A stretch of 64,000 nucleotides of DNA, from contig VFIW01000036.1 in NCBI GenBank assembly GCA_006386115.1, positions 1 through 64,000 on the forward strand, read 5' to 3'. The position numbers and the translations under genes are program-made. Below are positions 10,801 through 19,246 of the stretch, one piece after another; position 1 is the first letter of the stretch, and every line of letters begins with the position of its first letter. A model generated the notes under the pieces. It was given only the letters and a program-made list of their open reading frames with translations. It ran no database searches and had not been told where the DNA came from. The DNA is from Globisporangium splendens (taxonomy: Eukaryota; Oomycota; Peronosporomycetes; Pythiales; Pythiaceae).

Positions 10801-10860
10801 GTCTAGGTGCGCGGGCGCGCTGCCCGCCGACGCGCTCTGGTTCGTCGGCGTCGTCGTCAT
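7801..10860 (-). CDS. Large low-complexity protein of unknown function
   Basis: Single-exon frame of 1019 residues; not recognised. Order: Ala/Ser-rich N-terminus, a coiled-coil-like acidic/basic middle with several Asp runs (DDDDDD near 280 and 425), a polyGln run of about ten near residue 520, then the best-ordered part at about 690-840. That part has a basic helix (KKSKKREERKRL), a leucine-rich TMPLPDLSNLPQDLKDLKRKIEATEHK segment in pieces, and a CPRC motif followed by QNQLRAAKRAYHKRA. The last 180 residues are Ser/Ala-rich homopolymeric sequence. Leu/Glu/Lys spacing at 770-800 suggests a coiled coil, and the basic patches suggest nuclear location. Long length without stops in GC-balanced DNA makes it a real gene. 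Confidence 0.8.
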   Translation of the reverse strand: MTTTPTNQSASAGSAPAHLDARVHAASIAVRTASNGPLQPAQSAAAVVPLLDPQTDDEAAMLDILDMDLEMNIPDVKSSVAWPQSNQYEAALLARDLPTPTASADAHAMKSQTCVTFLHIMKEFSESSCNAKEMVQRVDSLVHQDEQLLKLLPLTQEEEAQATTPRRNRPHAMTTSETEDATKSSNNHALLHPEATKHDRTGMPRSECNSISKNKSSNNSSPHGGGPESDAMDVDVDDFALVLGVDPMLRRITSPRSVDLQRPAGELKPISETQMMDLDDDDDDGAKRAAKRQRENDKEMDAHDELQRWIDLDLDHRMDVFDFTKDHSPPELAPSATHSTSLPAQSSVSPFFKHANSAFLSSYANNYSSSATSKSAMEAAGYLRGYASAASRDMAPKKTFLGSPWHKVTPFDKKSVTAALFGDDDGDDDDDDSNVIDTMARAKLVANASHGAAARGAVAAAAERQRAGETKCDDESNVWGMEDDEYQQDLLSSIDHSVLCDRENRFLQWDLEMEAQQQQQQQQQMSTPPSSSSFGKAFSSASTADRASKYKWMMATSPREKMARSPSNVDIVDDWNSLDFGTFQNRTVSHILSSCLNKRKLHHPYKNQVKLVNFNVSGDATIEPSVPSQHVLGGSLATSLVFGGQEDAIMNGETMGVSSTPLALLANKDGMALGKTANMLKGEKKSKKREERKRLMSLKMQETFADLEGTFTEQDLDFKGVVGAGSLSKMALAKLETMPLPDLSNLPQDLKDLKRKIEATEHKVEGTKHRHRKGGPCPRCQVQNQLRAAKRAYHKRAVAHKKLPQSTGSSSASSMPMLDTEAADMMFSSPPLTPTASPSSVFDGSSPSLSPVSTASSASPVSSAMRTAGAPFLPVVLPASIASSAPAKQTPASTLTFSSTTTLSSSSSAGPSSLMVAVGSSSNAATHALLQHRQQSAAAQLAKTASRSIAASMGNSTLQGGAAANAARSAAAFQAASARRPCGNTFASSSSSATSAASSSSSSPESASPQVQQVTVTSA

Positions 10861-11987
10861 CCTCGTGCTCTCTGCGTGCGTTGTGTGTAGCTGCGCTAAT
10901 CTTTTGATCTTCAGTGAGTTTCCAGCGTGCGGGCCACCACCAGGTCTCTACGCGCAACAGCCAGACCTGCACAACTTTATGCACACACCAGCCGGAGCTG
11001 CTTCGAAAAGGAGCCCATACCCTCTCCAACTCCAACTAAAGTAAGCGAGTATATTCAGTCTCGCAGGCACCTTTGGTTTCATCTATATGCGCTAGTCTAT
11101 AATGTCACGATTGGATGCTGCAGGTATACTAGATGACGCGATTCTAGTGCAGAGAGTGCTGGCCATCAAGATAAAAAAGCAAGAAACCCGCAAACACGCA
11201 CACACAAACAGAAAACAGCCAGAATAAATGAGGATGACGAAAAACCTCAGCGCAAGGTTTTAGGGTTGTATGTTTCCTTCCACTTTTCAGCGAATCACAG
11301 CGCTCCACCGCACAATGTAAAACCAGTGAACGAGCCCTATCCGCAGTGTGTGGGACATCAAAGAGGCAAAAGCTCATTGTGGGGGTAGGGGGAAGAGTTG
11401 CGAGACAAAGCGAGGTTTTTTTTTATGCTGTGTTTCGCTGTCTCCTCTTTTCGGCTGTTTGTTCCGAATCAAATACAACAAAGTTTGGGAGGTTGAAGAC
11501 ACGTGGCTCATCGCTCCACTTGCTTGACGACAAACGATCCAGTGCAGCCACTCTTGTTCGAAAAATGCGGGAAAGAAGCACTTCGCTGATACGTTTTAAA
11601 CACTTTCACTTCAAATTTGTATCATTTTGCGAACTGGATGAAGCAAACTGCTGCTTTGACTACAAACGACAACAGACTGTGCGCAGGTAGAGACATGGCG
11701 CTGGATGGGTGCGCTCTCTCCATGCTCCCTCTTAAGTATCTTGCGTGCTCCCTGTCCCGTTTTCCTGGTGTCCCCACATCGATGCAAATGCTGCTGCTTC
11801 GGTCGTTGCATTGTAAACGGAGACAAACTTTAACGGGAACAAACAGTAGACCGCGACGACTGTTCATGGAATGAGCTTTTCGTTTTATTGAGACGTTCCT
11901 TCAGCAGAATGGGTACGTATGGCGGGGTCCTTGGCAATGGATCGCATGCGAGGGATATGCTTGCGTGCGCGCGCTATCCCCAATATG
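10861..11987. other. Intergenic, no gene seen
   Basis: 1.1 kb between two minus-strand genes; it includes the promoter of the large gene and the 3' end of the bZIP gene. Short frames of up to 114 codons have no recognisable features. Confidence 0.55.
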
Positions 11988-12460
11988 TTATCTGCGAGTG
12001 GATGGCTCCGTAGCCAGGATGGCGCGGATGGCCTGCTCCAGCCGCGCGTTCTCGGCGCGCAGGCGCTGCGATTGTTGCTCCAGCGCGCACAGCGTGCGCT
12101 TTTTCCGCGCGCGGTAGCGCTGCTGTCGCAGATTCTGCAGTCGCCGCGTACGCTCCAATCTAAAGCGTAGCACGGTGGCGAAGAGAGTGCTTAAAGAGTG
12201 ATGAATGACGTCCATGCTGATAAATGTGCGCGTTGGGAAGGATATTATACGCATACGTACTTGTCGCATAGCGCTGCTGATGGTGCGCTCTGGCTGCGGA
12301 AATGCTCCTGCGTGATGACGCTCGAGTGCGCGACATCATCATCACGCAGGTGCTGAGCGTTCATACTGTCGCCGCTCACGCCAGTGGCAGAACTAGCGCG
12401 CTGCTCGTCGTGGTCGGTCTTGAATGCGCCACGGCGCGTGCTCTTGCTTCGCGACGCCAT
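11988..12460 (-). CDS. Small bZIP transcription factor, two exons
   Basis: Exon 1 is 12460-12261 and exon 2 is 12159-11988; the 101-bp intron has a GTACGT donor and CTTTAG acceptor, and splicing joins ...CDK to LERTRR in frame (123 residues). Exon 2 gives a basic region (RRLQNLRQQRYRARKK) followed exactly ten residues after the core Arg by a zipper with L-L-L-I at heptad spacing (ALEQQSQRLRAENARLEQAI...). In a gap-free alignment to GCN4-type basic regions the invariant Asn position is Gln, with Asn one residue later. The N-terminal 68 residues are polar and unrecognised. It probably binds DNA as a dimer in the nucleus. The first ATG at 12460 is used; the upstream codon is GTG. A further 5' exon cannot be excluded. 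Confidence 0.75.
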
Positions 12461-12821
12461 CACCTGGGATGAACAGTAGCTCTTTGTGGAGTTGATAGCG
12501 TGTCGATGCGATAGGTTCTGCTGTTTCTTCCTTGAGCTTTTTCGGGTGCACTCGATAATTCTTTCGTTGGCTCTTCGGGAAAGTGCACTTGTGGACTAGA
12601 TACTGCTGCTCGTGAAATACGCGAGTGTGGTGAGTTGCATGCGTGGGGAGGTTGTAGCTTCAGTCTTGAGTGTGCCTTTTCTCATCCGTCAATGCTAAGC
12701 TGTCTTTCTAGTACACGCTGCCGCAATGAAGTAAAAAGCATCTGATGACTATGTGTCGAATGCACTACTCTAGTTAAAATTATCCACGGCGGGACCAATT
12801 GGCGTAGCTTGCGTCTTTACT
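12461..12821. other. Intergenic, no gene seen
   Basis: 361 bp between the bZIP start and the TRMT11 stop, both minus strand; it holds the bZIP promoter. Nothing further seen. Confidence 0.55.
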
Positions 12822-14387
12822 CTATTTGCTTGCGACTTGTTCCTGTTCCTCATCCTCGGTCCCAGTTTGCAGCAGCTCTTCAGACTTGCGCTTGCGGTTC
12901 TGCTCTAAGATCTTCTCCCGCAAGTTTGCAAAACTCGCATCTCCACCTACATAATTGTGACTGATCTTCTCTCGGAGCTTCGAGTAACTCGCTCCGCCAA
13001 TGGCTCTACCAGTAGCAGGAGTGCGACCAGTCTCGTCTATTTGGCCATCGGAGCGCTTCACCATCGTAATCAATCGTCGCGCGTACTTCATCGTCAGCTT
13101 TTGCTCCGAGTTCGCGATAACGTGGAGCTTTGGATGACGCGGCAAATCGTTGTCCGTGTACTCATAGGTCGTTGGCAGCAAGTACACCAAACGACCACCT
13201 TCCCGAAGCGTCTCGGCGGCAAAATTCAGCAAATCGCTCATCACGTCTTCCGCGGCGTACGGTTGAGTTGGTGGGATATAGTTATGCTTGCGCTTTTCGT
13301 TGAACTTTTCTTGCTGCGCGACTGCATCCTCTTGCTCCTGCGACTTCGAGCTCGGCTTGCGTCCGCTTTTCCGCGCTCCAGCACGGATCCCGTACGGTGG
13401 ATCGCACACGACAGCATCAAAGTAGCCACGGCATTTCTCCATGATCGGCGACAACGAGTTATCTGCGCGAAGAAGCTCTGGGAGAGGCAGTCCGTATTGC
13501 TTGAAATTGCTCATCACGTTCACACGCGGTTGACCATCTTTTTCCGTAATCAGCTCCTCAGACGCGCCACCGCCCGTCACACCGACACCTGTTCCCAGCA
13601 GCACGCGGATATCGATATCGGTGCCAAAGCAAATCGCGCCACGAGTGCCACATGGGATCAACACACTGCCAGTCCCGACAAACGGATCGATCACCAGATC
13701 ATTTTGCTGCACCAACGCCATGTTGCTCATGAGCAGCGCCATCTCACTCTCCATCGACGTCGGTCCAATGTACGTGCGACGCTTGAGCGTTTGCTGGTCG
13801 ACCAAGTCGCGCGCACCTCCGCGACCACGGTTTTTGTCGCTGCCAGCGATCTCTCGCAGGAAAAAAATCTGCTTTGGCTTGAGTTCCGGGTGCAGATCCT
13901 GGTCCACACCAATCTCCTCCAAAACCAGAAACGTCTCGTTCGAGTCCTTCATCACAACAGGACCCTTAAATGGCAGTACATCGCGGAAATGCTCTCGACG
14001 CGCACGCTGTTCAGTCATCGAGAGCTTCTTGCCGAACGCGTCGATGTTGATACGCCATGAGCAGTTTTCGTCGTCGATGATCTGCTGCTTGAGCGGATTC
14101 CCATACGCTGACACCGACTGCACGAGTGCTTCATACTCGCCCGAGTCTGTGTGGCCCCACACTTCGTACACGCCTTTCACGAGAATGCCGCGCTCCGACA
14201 GGAACTTCGCATGCTGCACCGAGGGCAACTGGATGCGCAGCAGCGGTGAGCTCTCCGGTTTCGGCAGCTGCACGACATCGCCCACCACGTCCTCGAACTG
14301 CAGTTTCTGCAGCGTCAGCACAGCCTCAAGCTCCGGGTAGCGGAAGTCGAAGTGGCGGTGCACGAAAAACACGAGGAACTCGGGCAT
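12822..14387 (-). CDS. TRMT11: tRNA (guanine(10)-N2)-methyltransferase, TRMT11-type
   Basis: A 521-residue single-exon gene. The N-terminus (MPEFLVFFVHRHFDFRYPELEAVL) matches the usual TRMT11/Trm11 start, followed by a THUMP-like region. The methyltransferase half begins with YIGPTSMESEMALLMSNMA and has the AdoMet motif DPFVGTGSVLIPC (about residue 235) and FGTDID. The catalytic motif is DPPYGIRAG (about residue 330), the [DN]PPY of N2-guanine enzymes. The enzyme makes m2G10 in tRNA together with a TRMT112 partner, which is not in this window. The frame is open upstream to a GTG at 14447, but 14387 is the first ATG and fits the family. The C-terminal tail with QETGTEDEEQEQ-like acidic residues is variable. 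Confidence 0.93.
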   Translation of the reverse strand: MPEFLVFFVHRHFDFRYPELEAVLTLQKLQFEDVVGDVVQLPKPESSPLLRIQLPSVQHAKFLSERGILVKGVYEVWGHTDSGEYEALVQSVSAYGNPLKQQIIDDENCSWRINIDAFGKKLSMTEQRARREHFRDVLPFKGPVVMKDSNETFLVLEEIGVDQDLHPELKPKQIFFLREIAGSDKNRGRGGARDLVDQQTLKRRTYIGPTSMESEMALLMSNMALVQQNDLVIDPFVGTGSVLIPCGTRGAICFGTDIDIRVLLGTGVGVTGGGASEELITEKDGQPRVNVMSNFKQYGLPLPELLRADNSLSPIMEKCRGYFDAVVCDPPYGIRAGARKSGRKPSSKSQEQEDAVAQQEKFNEKRKHNYIPPTQPYAAEDVMSDLLNFAAETLREGGRLVYLLPTTYEYTDNDLPRHPKLHVIANSEQKLTMKYARRLITMVKRSDGQIDETGRTPATGRAIGGASYSKLREKISHNYVGGDASFANLREKILEQNRKRKSEELLQTGTEDEEQEQVASK

Positions 14388-14505
14388 CTTCCTGGCAATG
14401 AGTGCTGCGTCGCGACGAGGCACAATGGCGAAATGGATGAGGAGCACGCCAACAAAGCGCTTTTTTGGTTGGCGCGCACTATGGGAGCAGACACTCGTGC
14501 TTCTG

Positions 14506-14575
14506 ATTGGCTGACTCGCTGTGCTGCATCATTCCAGCCAATCTGACGATAATATTGTGTGTTATTTTAGCCAAT
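14506..14575 (-). promoter_or_regulatory. CCAAT boxes upstream of TRMT11
   Basis: ATTGG at 14506-14510 (CCAAT on the gene's strand) and CCAAT on the plus strand at 14538-14542 and 14571-14575 lie 120-190 bp before the TRMT11 start codon. Mixed orientation is normal for NF-Y sites. A regulatory role is inferred. Confidence 0.4.
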
Positions 14576-14619
14576 GAAAGAAGAGAGAGACAATTGCTGT
14601 GGCTTTTCAAATAAATCAA

Positions 14620-17600
14620 TCACAGTGGCGGATCACGATGGTGCTGCCTGGAATTGTGCCAGAGCTGGTCCGTGAGCGTCGTCTTGGATTTCCGGCGCGG
14701 CTGAAGGCGGAAACTCGAGACGCGAGCGTGAGCGTGAGCTCTCGTTGCAGGTACTGCTTCTCTACTGCTCGCGGAATCGGTGGCAGCCTTGTGCGAATCG
14801 ATAATGCATCGGGGAATGGGACTGTCCTGTGGAGCACGCTTGAATCGAGTCTGGAAATCTGCGAGGTTCCGTTTCGCCCCGATATCAAGACTCAAAGCGC
14901 GACGGTGGACCAAGCGCTCGTGGCTTGACTTTGCAGCGTCGTCGAATGGAGCGCGTCGTCGGCTCTGTGAAGCATTAGGACTACTGTTTGCATCTGAGTC
15001 AGGATCTGGATCATCATCATCGTCACGTCGAGACAAGGACGGCACAGTGAGTGCAATCAACGTACCCCCGATGCCTCCCGAGCGACTCGCTTGTCTGGAC
15101 GCTTGTGTCTCAATATGAGAGATTCGCTCTTCGACTTGGTGCAATTTTCTTTCCACTCGAGCCATGGATTCGACCAGCGACTGCAACAGGTCGAGCGGCT
15201 CATTCGGCATGTCACTCAGCTCTTCGCTCGGTGCAGCTGCAGTCGCTTCTTGATCAACGTTAGCGGTACCATCGGCTTTCGAAGCATTCGCGCCTGCTCT
15301 GCTTGTATCCTGGGACGGCACGACCGAATTGCTTGACGTCCGTTGGCTTGCCTGTTGATCTGGTTGCTGCGACTGTTGAAGTTGAACTTTCTCCAATCGT
15401 TTCCCAGCGGATGAACATGACGACGTCGACTGACCTCCCGTTTGGCGTTTGCGCTCCTTCCCACTACACACGCGAACACTCGATGTCTCCTTCCCAAGTC
15501 CGACAATTCCAGCTTCGTTGTTCCGTAAAATCAAGTCATCACCAATACCTTGCGCAGTCATTACATCCGCCAGGATTTCAGCGCCTTCTATGGCGGATAT
15601 TCCCACCGGAATGCACTCTGCCTTTTGATCGCTCGAGTCTTCTGGTGCGTGTGAGAAAGATTGCTTGTCGACGTTCCAGTTACCATTGTTCCTGCGCGCA
15701 GTATGCAGTAAAACTTCCTGCCAAAGCTAGGGATTCTCATTGGACTCAAGTCCACGGCGCAGCATTCGAGTGATGACGCGACGGCGATCCATTTGATAGC
15801 GAGCGAGGATTTCTAAGAATGCCTGCTGCGAAAGCACGCAAATCTCCATGTGTGTGAGGGCACGAACACTTGTCACGCGCCTGTAGTTCATTAAGAGTGC
15901 GATTTCACCAAAAGCAATCCCATTGGTGAGTCGAGTTGTCTCTCGATGGTAACCTGTCGACTCACCTACGCCTCGGTGGATCATGAAAAGCTCGGTTCCG
16001 ATCTCTCCCTTTCGCACCACGTAGTCGTCGGGCAAATACACACGAGGACGCAAATTCAGCACGATTGAGCTCATAAATCCAGGACTGCAATCGCTCCAGA
16101 ACGGCACGCGTACCACCAGATTCATATAGCGGCAAAGTCCGACTTCCAGCGCCAGCGGTCGAGTCAAATCATGTGTGAACTCAATAATGCCTCCACTTGT
16201 CGTATCGTAATCTCTCCAGAGGTGCTCGTAGTATTGATGGATGCGTTCTTAAAGCTCGTGAGGGAGTTCCATCTTGTCCATCTTCGATACCAAGGCTTGC
16301 ATTTTCCGTTCATACTCAACGCGTGGGGAGTAGTTTGCTGTCGCAATGAGCATCGTGATGTTACCGATAACGCACGCGAAGTGAAGTACCCCAATCAGCA
16401 AGAGAATGATCGAGTACCCGTCTTTGGCAGCAACCCCGGACGCCTCCCCGTCGCCAATCATGTTCAAAAGTACATGCATTGCATCACTCAGATAGGTTGC
16501 GACCAACGACGCCACTGGATCTTCTCTTTTGGTAGACACAACGCCGACGACGATGTAATGCCAACCACATGTGCAATAGTGTGCAATAATCACTGTCAGT
16601 ATCAACATTTTCACCATCATGAACACGAGAACACAATGGACGCCCCACAAAGCACGACCTTGTTGGCGAACAAAGGCAGCAATCTGGAGAATCCACGGAG
16701 ACTGCAGCAGACACGATAAATTCCTCGACCGGAGTAGCCGCAAAAGATTCCCGACGTGGAAAAGCGCAGGGTTGATTTGGATCAAGGCTTTTTTGGAAGC
16801 CATCCCGGAGCGAGTCATGCTTGTGAGCAGCTCCAGCGGCAATGCACTCAACAAATCAAGCACGAAGGAGCCTCTCAGGTAGTGAATAGCGATTTCTTTG
16901 CGCGAAACGACCAACTGCAGGCTTCCGTGGTTCGTCTTGTAGACTGCAGTGTGGAAGTTTGTGACGACGCCAAGTAAATACGTCAACTCGAGCATAATGT
17001 TGATTTGCACCATCCCTTTCTCGTTTGATGGGCTCGCGTCTTCGCCCGACAAATAGACTGGACCAAACGGCAGATAGAATATCTGGAAGGCGTAGATCAA
17101 AACAAGCGCGAACTGCTTCAGCTTCAGCAATGTTGCATTTGACGTCATCGGGTGCCAAAGTCCGAGCACACCCGACCAGAGCGATCCAATGGACTGGCGT
17201 TTCATTTGTTTCAGCGAGCGGGATAGCGAGAGTCGGGTGCGGTGAGATGCTGACAACGGCGAGGACGAAAATCCGTGACGACCTGTGACGGACCCAGACG
17301 ACGCCAACGATCGTAGGCTGCCGCGCACTGCGCTGCCGTGGAAACCTGGAGAGTACTGTACTGCGCTGGGCGGCGCCGAGCGCGTCACCTGGGACGGTAT
17401 TTTCCGCAGATTGAAATGACGCAAGATGGTCTCGTAATTAGCTGTTCGCGCTTGCAAGTCGCCACCTTGTACTATCGATACGGCCGAGTCACTGAGTGCG
17501 TTTGCGTTGCTTGGCCCCGACGAAGCTGCTGAATGGCCAGCCAGCGCCACAGATTCGGTGTTTGCGTTCGTCCACTCGCACCTCTCGACATCACAGGTCG

Positions 17601-17634
17601 CATGTGTTCTTTCGCGTTTGTGTGCGCATTGCAA
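14620..17634 (-). pseudogene. CNG/HCN-type channel gene, copy A, with two in-frame stops
   Basis: The most complete of five copies in the window. Reading from 17634: a conserved N-terminal motif (NYETILRHFNLRK, residue about 67), a Ser-rich linker, S1 (ALVLIYAFQIFYLPFGPVYL), S2 to S5, and a pore loop with NMIGDGEAS instead of the K+ filter GYG. S6 and a C-linker (KMDKMELPHEL) follow, then TAA at 16249-16251. The frame resumes at once with ERIHQYYEHLW, and copy D has CAA at this codon. The cyclic-nucleotide-binding domain (VYLPDDYVVRKGEIGTELFMI ... FGEIALLMNYRR) then ends in TAG at 15727. The same frame continues as a tail with a shared post-CNBD segment and a coiled coil (VERKLHQVEERI) to 14620. 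No intron explains the stops. Sequencing error is the main alternative. Confidence 0.75.
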
Positions 17635-17683
17635 TCAACTTCAACTCGCTGCTTTCCTCACCGAAGAACAGTTGCCACATCTT

Positions 17684-17688
17684 ATTGG
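17684..17688. promoter_or_regulatory. CCAAT box between channel copy A and the G-patch gene
   Basis: ATTGG lies in the 295-bp space between the divergent start codons at 17634 (minus) and 17930 (plus). It is close to the channel start and could serve either gene. Confidence 0.35.
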
Positions 17689-17929
17689 CTGAAAACAGGT
17701 ATAAATTGCCTGATTGAATAAAAAAAGAACAACGCAACTGTCTTGCAGATTGCAGGCTACATTCACACAGACGCAAGCGGCAAGCACAACGACAAAGGTA
17801 CTGGCACTGGACTCCGTTCGTAGAGATGGAAGAGTTTGGATGGCGATGCTGGGGGGCATGAATGAGCTGCTTTTTGTTTTGTTTTGTTTTTCTCTTGGTG
17901 TGTACTCATGTGCACTTCTGATGCTATAG

Positions 17930-18910
17930 ATGGAGCCCCCGCTGGACGCGTCGAATCGCGGCTTTCGGCTGCTGCAGAAGATGGGCTGGCAAAAAGGCAC
18001 GGGGCTGGGCAAGCACGAGCAAGGTAGGCGAGACACACAGCGCTATCAAGTGCTCGCTCCAGCGATTCTTGTAATCGCGCACGAATGAGGAGTATGGTGG
18101 TGCTCTGACCAAAGATGATGTGCTATTGTGTAGGTATTGTAGAGCCAATCAAGATGAAGGAGAACCTCGTGTGTCTTGGTTTGGGGAAAGCGGTAAGCGC
18201 AACTTGCTTTATCTGAGCAGCCAGGAGATTCGCCATCGAGTAGAACTATTTCCCCTTCGTGCAATCGCTGTCACGCTTCTGTATTGTATTGCTCTTTTGG
18301 CCACGTGAAAAATGGGGACTCGTCTTTGGGGATGGAGTAGGAAGAGTACGATGCCATGACTGCACAAGCCACGAAAGAGCGCAAGAAACTGGATTCCGAG
18401 ATTGTCGAGACGACCGAAGCGACACAAGTGCGCTTGGAGAAAGCAGCGCGCGACGACCAAATCAAATCGGACGTGAAAGCCGTCGAGTCGGCGTTTTTCT
18501 GCCAAGACTGCCAAAAACAATACAAGACCGTGAAAGAAATGGAGAACCATCTAAGCTCGTACGACCATCATCATCGCAAACGCTTGCAGGAGCTGAAGAA
18601 GTCAAGTCTGAGCGCAGTCGAGCAGGATTCGAAGCGGAAACGAGAACAGCAGCACGAAGCCATGATGCTGCAAAAGCGAATCGAGAGTGCGGCTGCTGCT
18701 GGCGCTGGTTCTTCTGCGACACAGACACGAGAAGAATCATCAGCATCGAGTGCAGTGGATAACACGCTGCAACGAGACAAGCTGGCGACCACCAAGATCG
18801 GGTTCAGCTTCGGCGGGAATGCGAAGTCAAAGGGAGCCACTGGTGTGTTTGGAGCAAAGAAGTCTCCGAAAAAGATCGTGACGCTTGCATCGGCATTCGC
18901 CAACCCGTAA
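17930..18910 (+). CDS. G-patch and C2H2 zinc-finger protein (GPATCH8-like), three exons
   Basis: Exons are 17930-18023, 18134-18192 and 18341-18910, joined in frame (240 residues) across introns of 110 and 148 bp with GTAGGC/GTAAGC donors and TAG acceptors. Exon 1 is a G-patch (GFRLLQKMGWQKGTGLGKHEQG) continuing as IVEPIKMKENLVCLGLG in exon 2. Exon 3 has a long helical linker, then a C2H2 finger of the RNA-binding jaz type (FFCQDCQKQYKTVKEMENHLSSYDHHH, in two pieces around residues 118-145), followed by KRLQELKK. The order G-patch, helix, finger, basic patch is that of GPATCH8/ZNF804-type RNA-processing proteins. The Ser/Ala-rich C-terminus ends in KKIVTLASAFANP. A nuclear splicing-associated role is inferred; G-patches usually recruit DEAH helicases. 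Confidence 0.85.
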
Positions 18911-19246
18911 CGAGACGATCGAACGGTGGAGCCATCCGTTGCAAGTCGTATATCCTACGAGATGTTTTGCTGGTCAGCTGTCATTGATAGCCTGTTCGTG
19001 ATGTATAAGTTGTAGGCTATTTTGCAAACAGATACAACAATAGGGTAAAATCTGACATAGAGGAGAAACCATCACTCTGGTTGCTGCAACTGAAAAATGA
19101 CTGGAAGGGGCAATCGACAGAATAAAAAAAGCTCAGGTAAATCAGACCATCACTCTGTAGGGCTGCGTTATTGAATGCGGCTACTGCATTGTGGAAGGGG
19201 AACAAATTCCTTTTATCGAAGAACTGGCGCAGCAAGGGAAGAGAAC
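18911..19246. other. Intergenic spacer, no gene seen
   Basis: 336 bp between the G-patch gene and the TGS1-like gene on the same strand, holding the 3' UTR of one and promoter of the next. Confidence 0.6.

Noticed and set aside
12957..14060. 367-codon plus-strand frame opposite TRMT11
   Set aside because: No motif; the minus strand encodes the complete methyltransferase.
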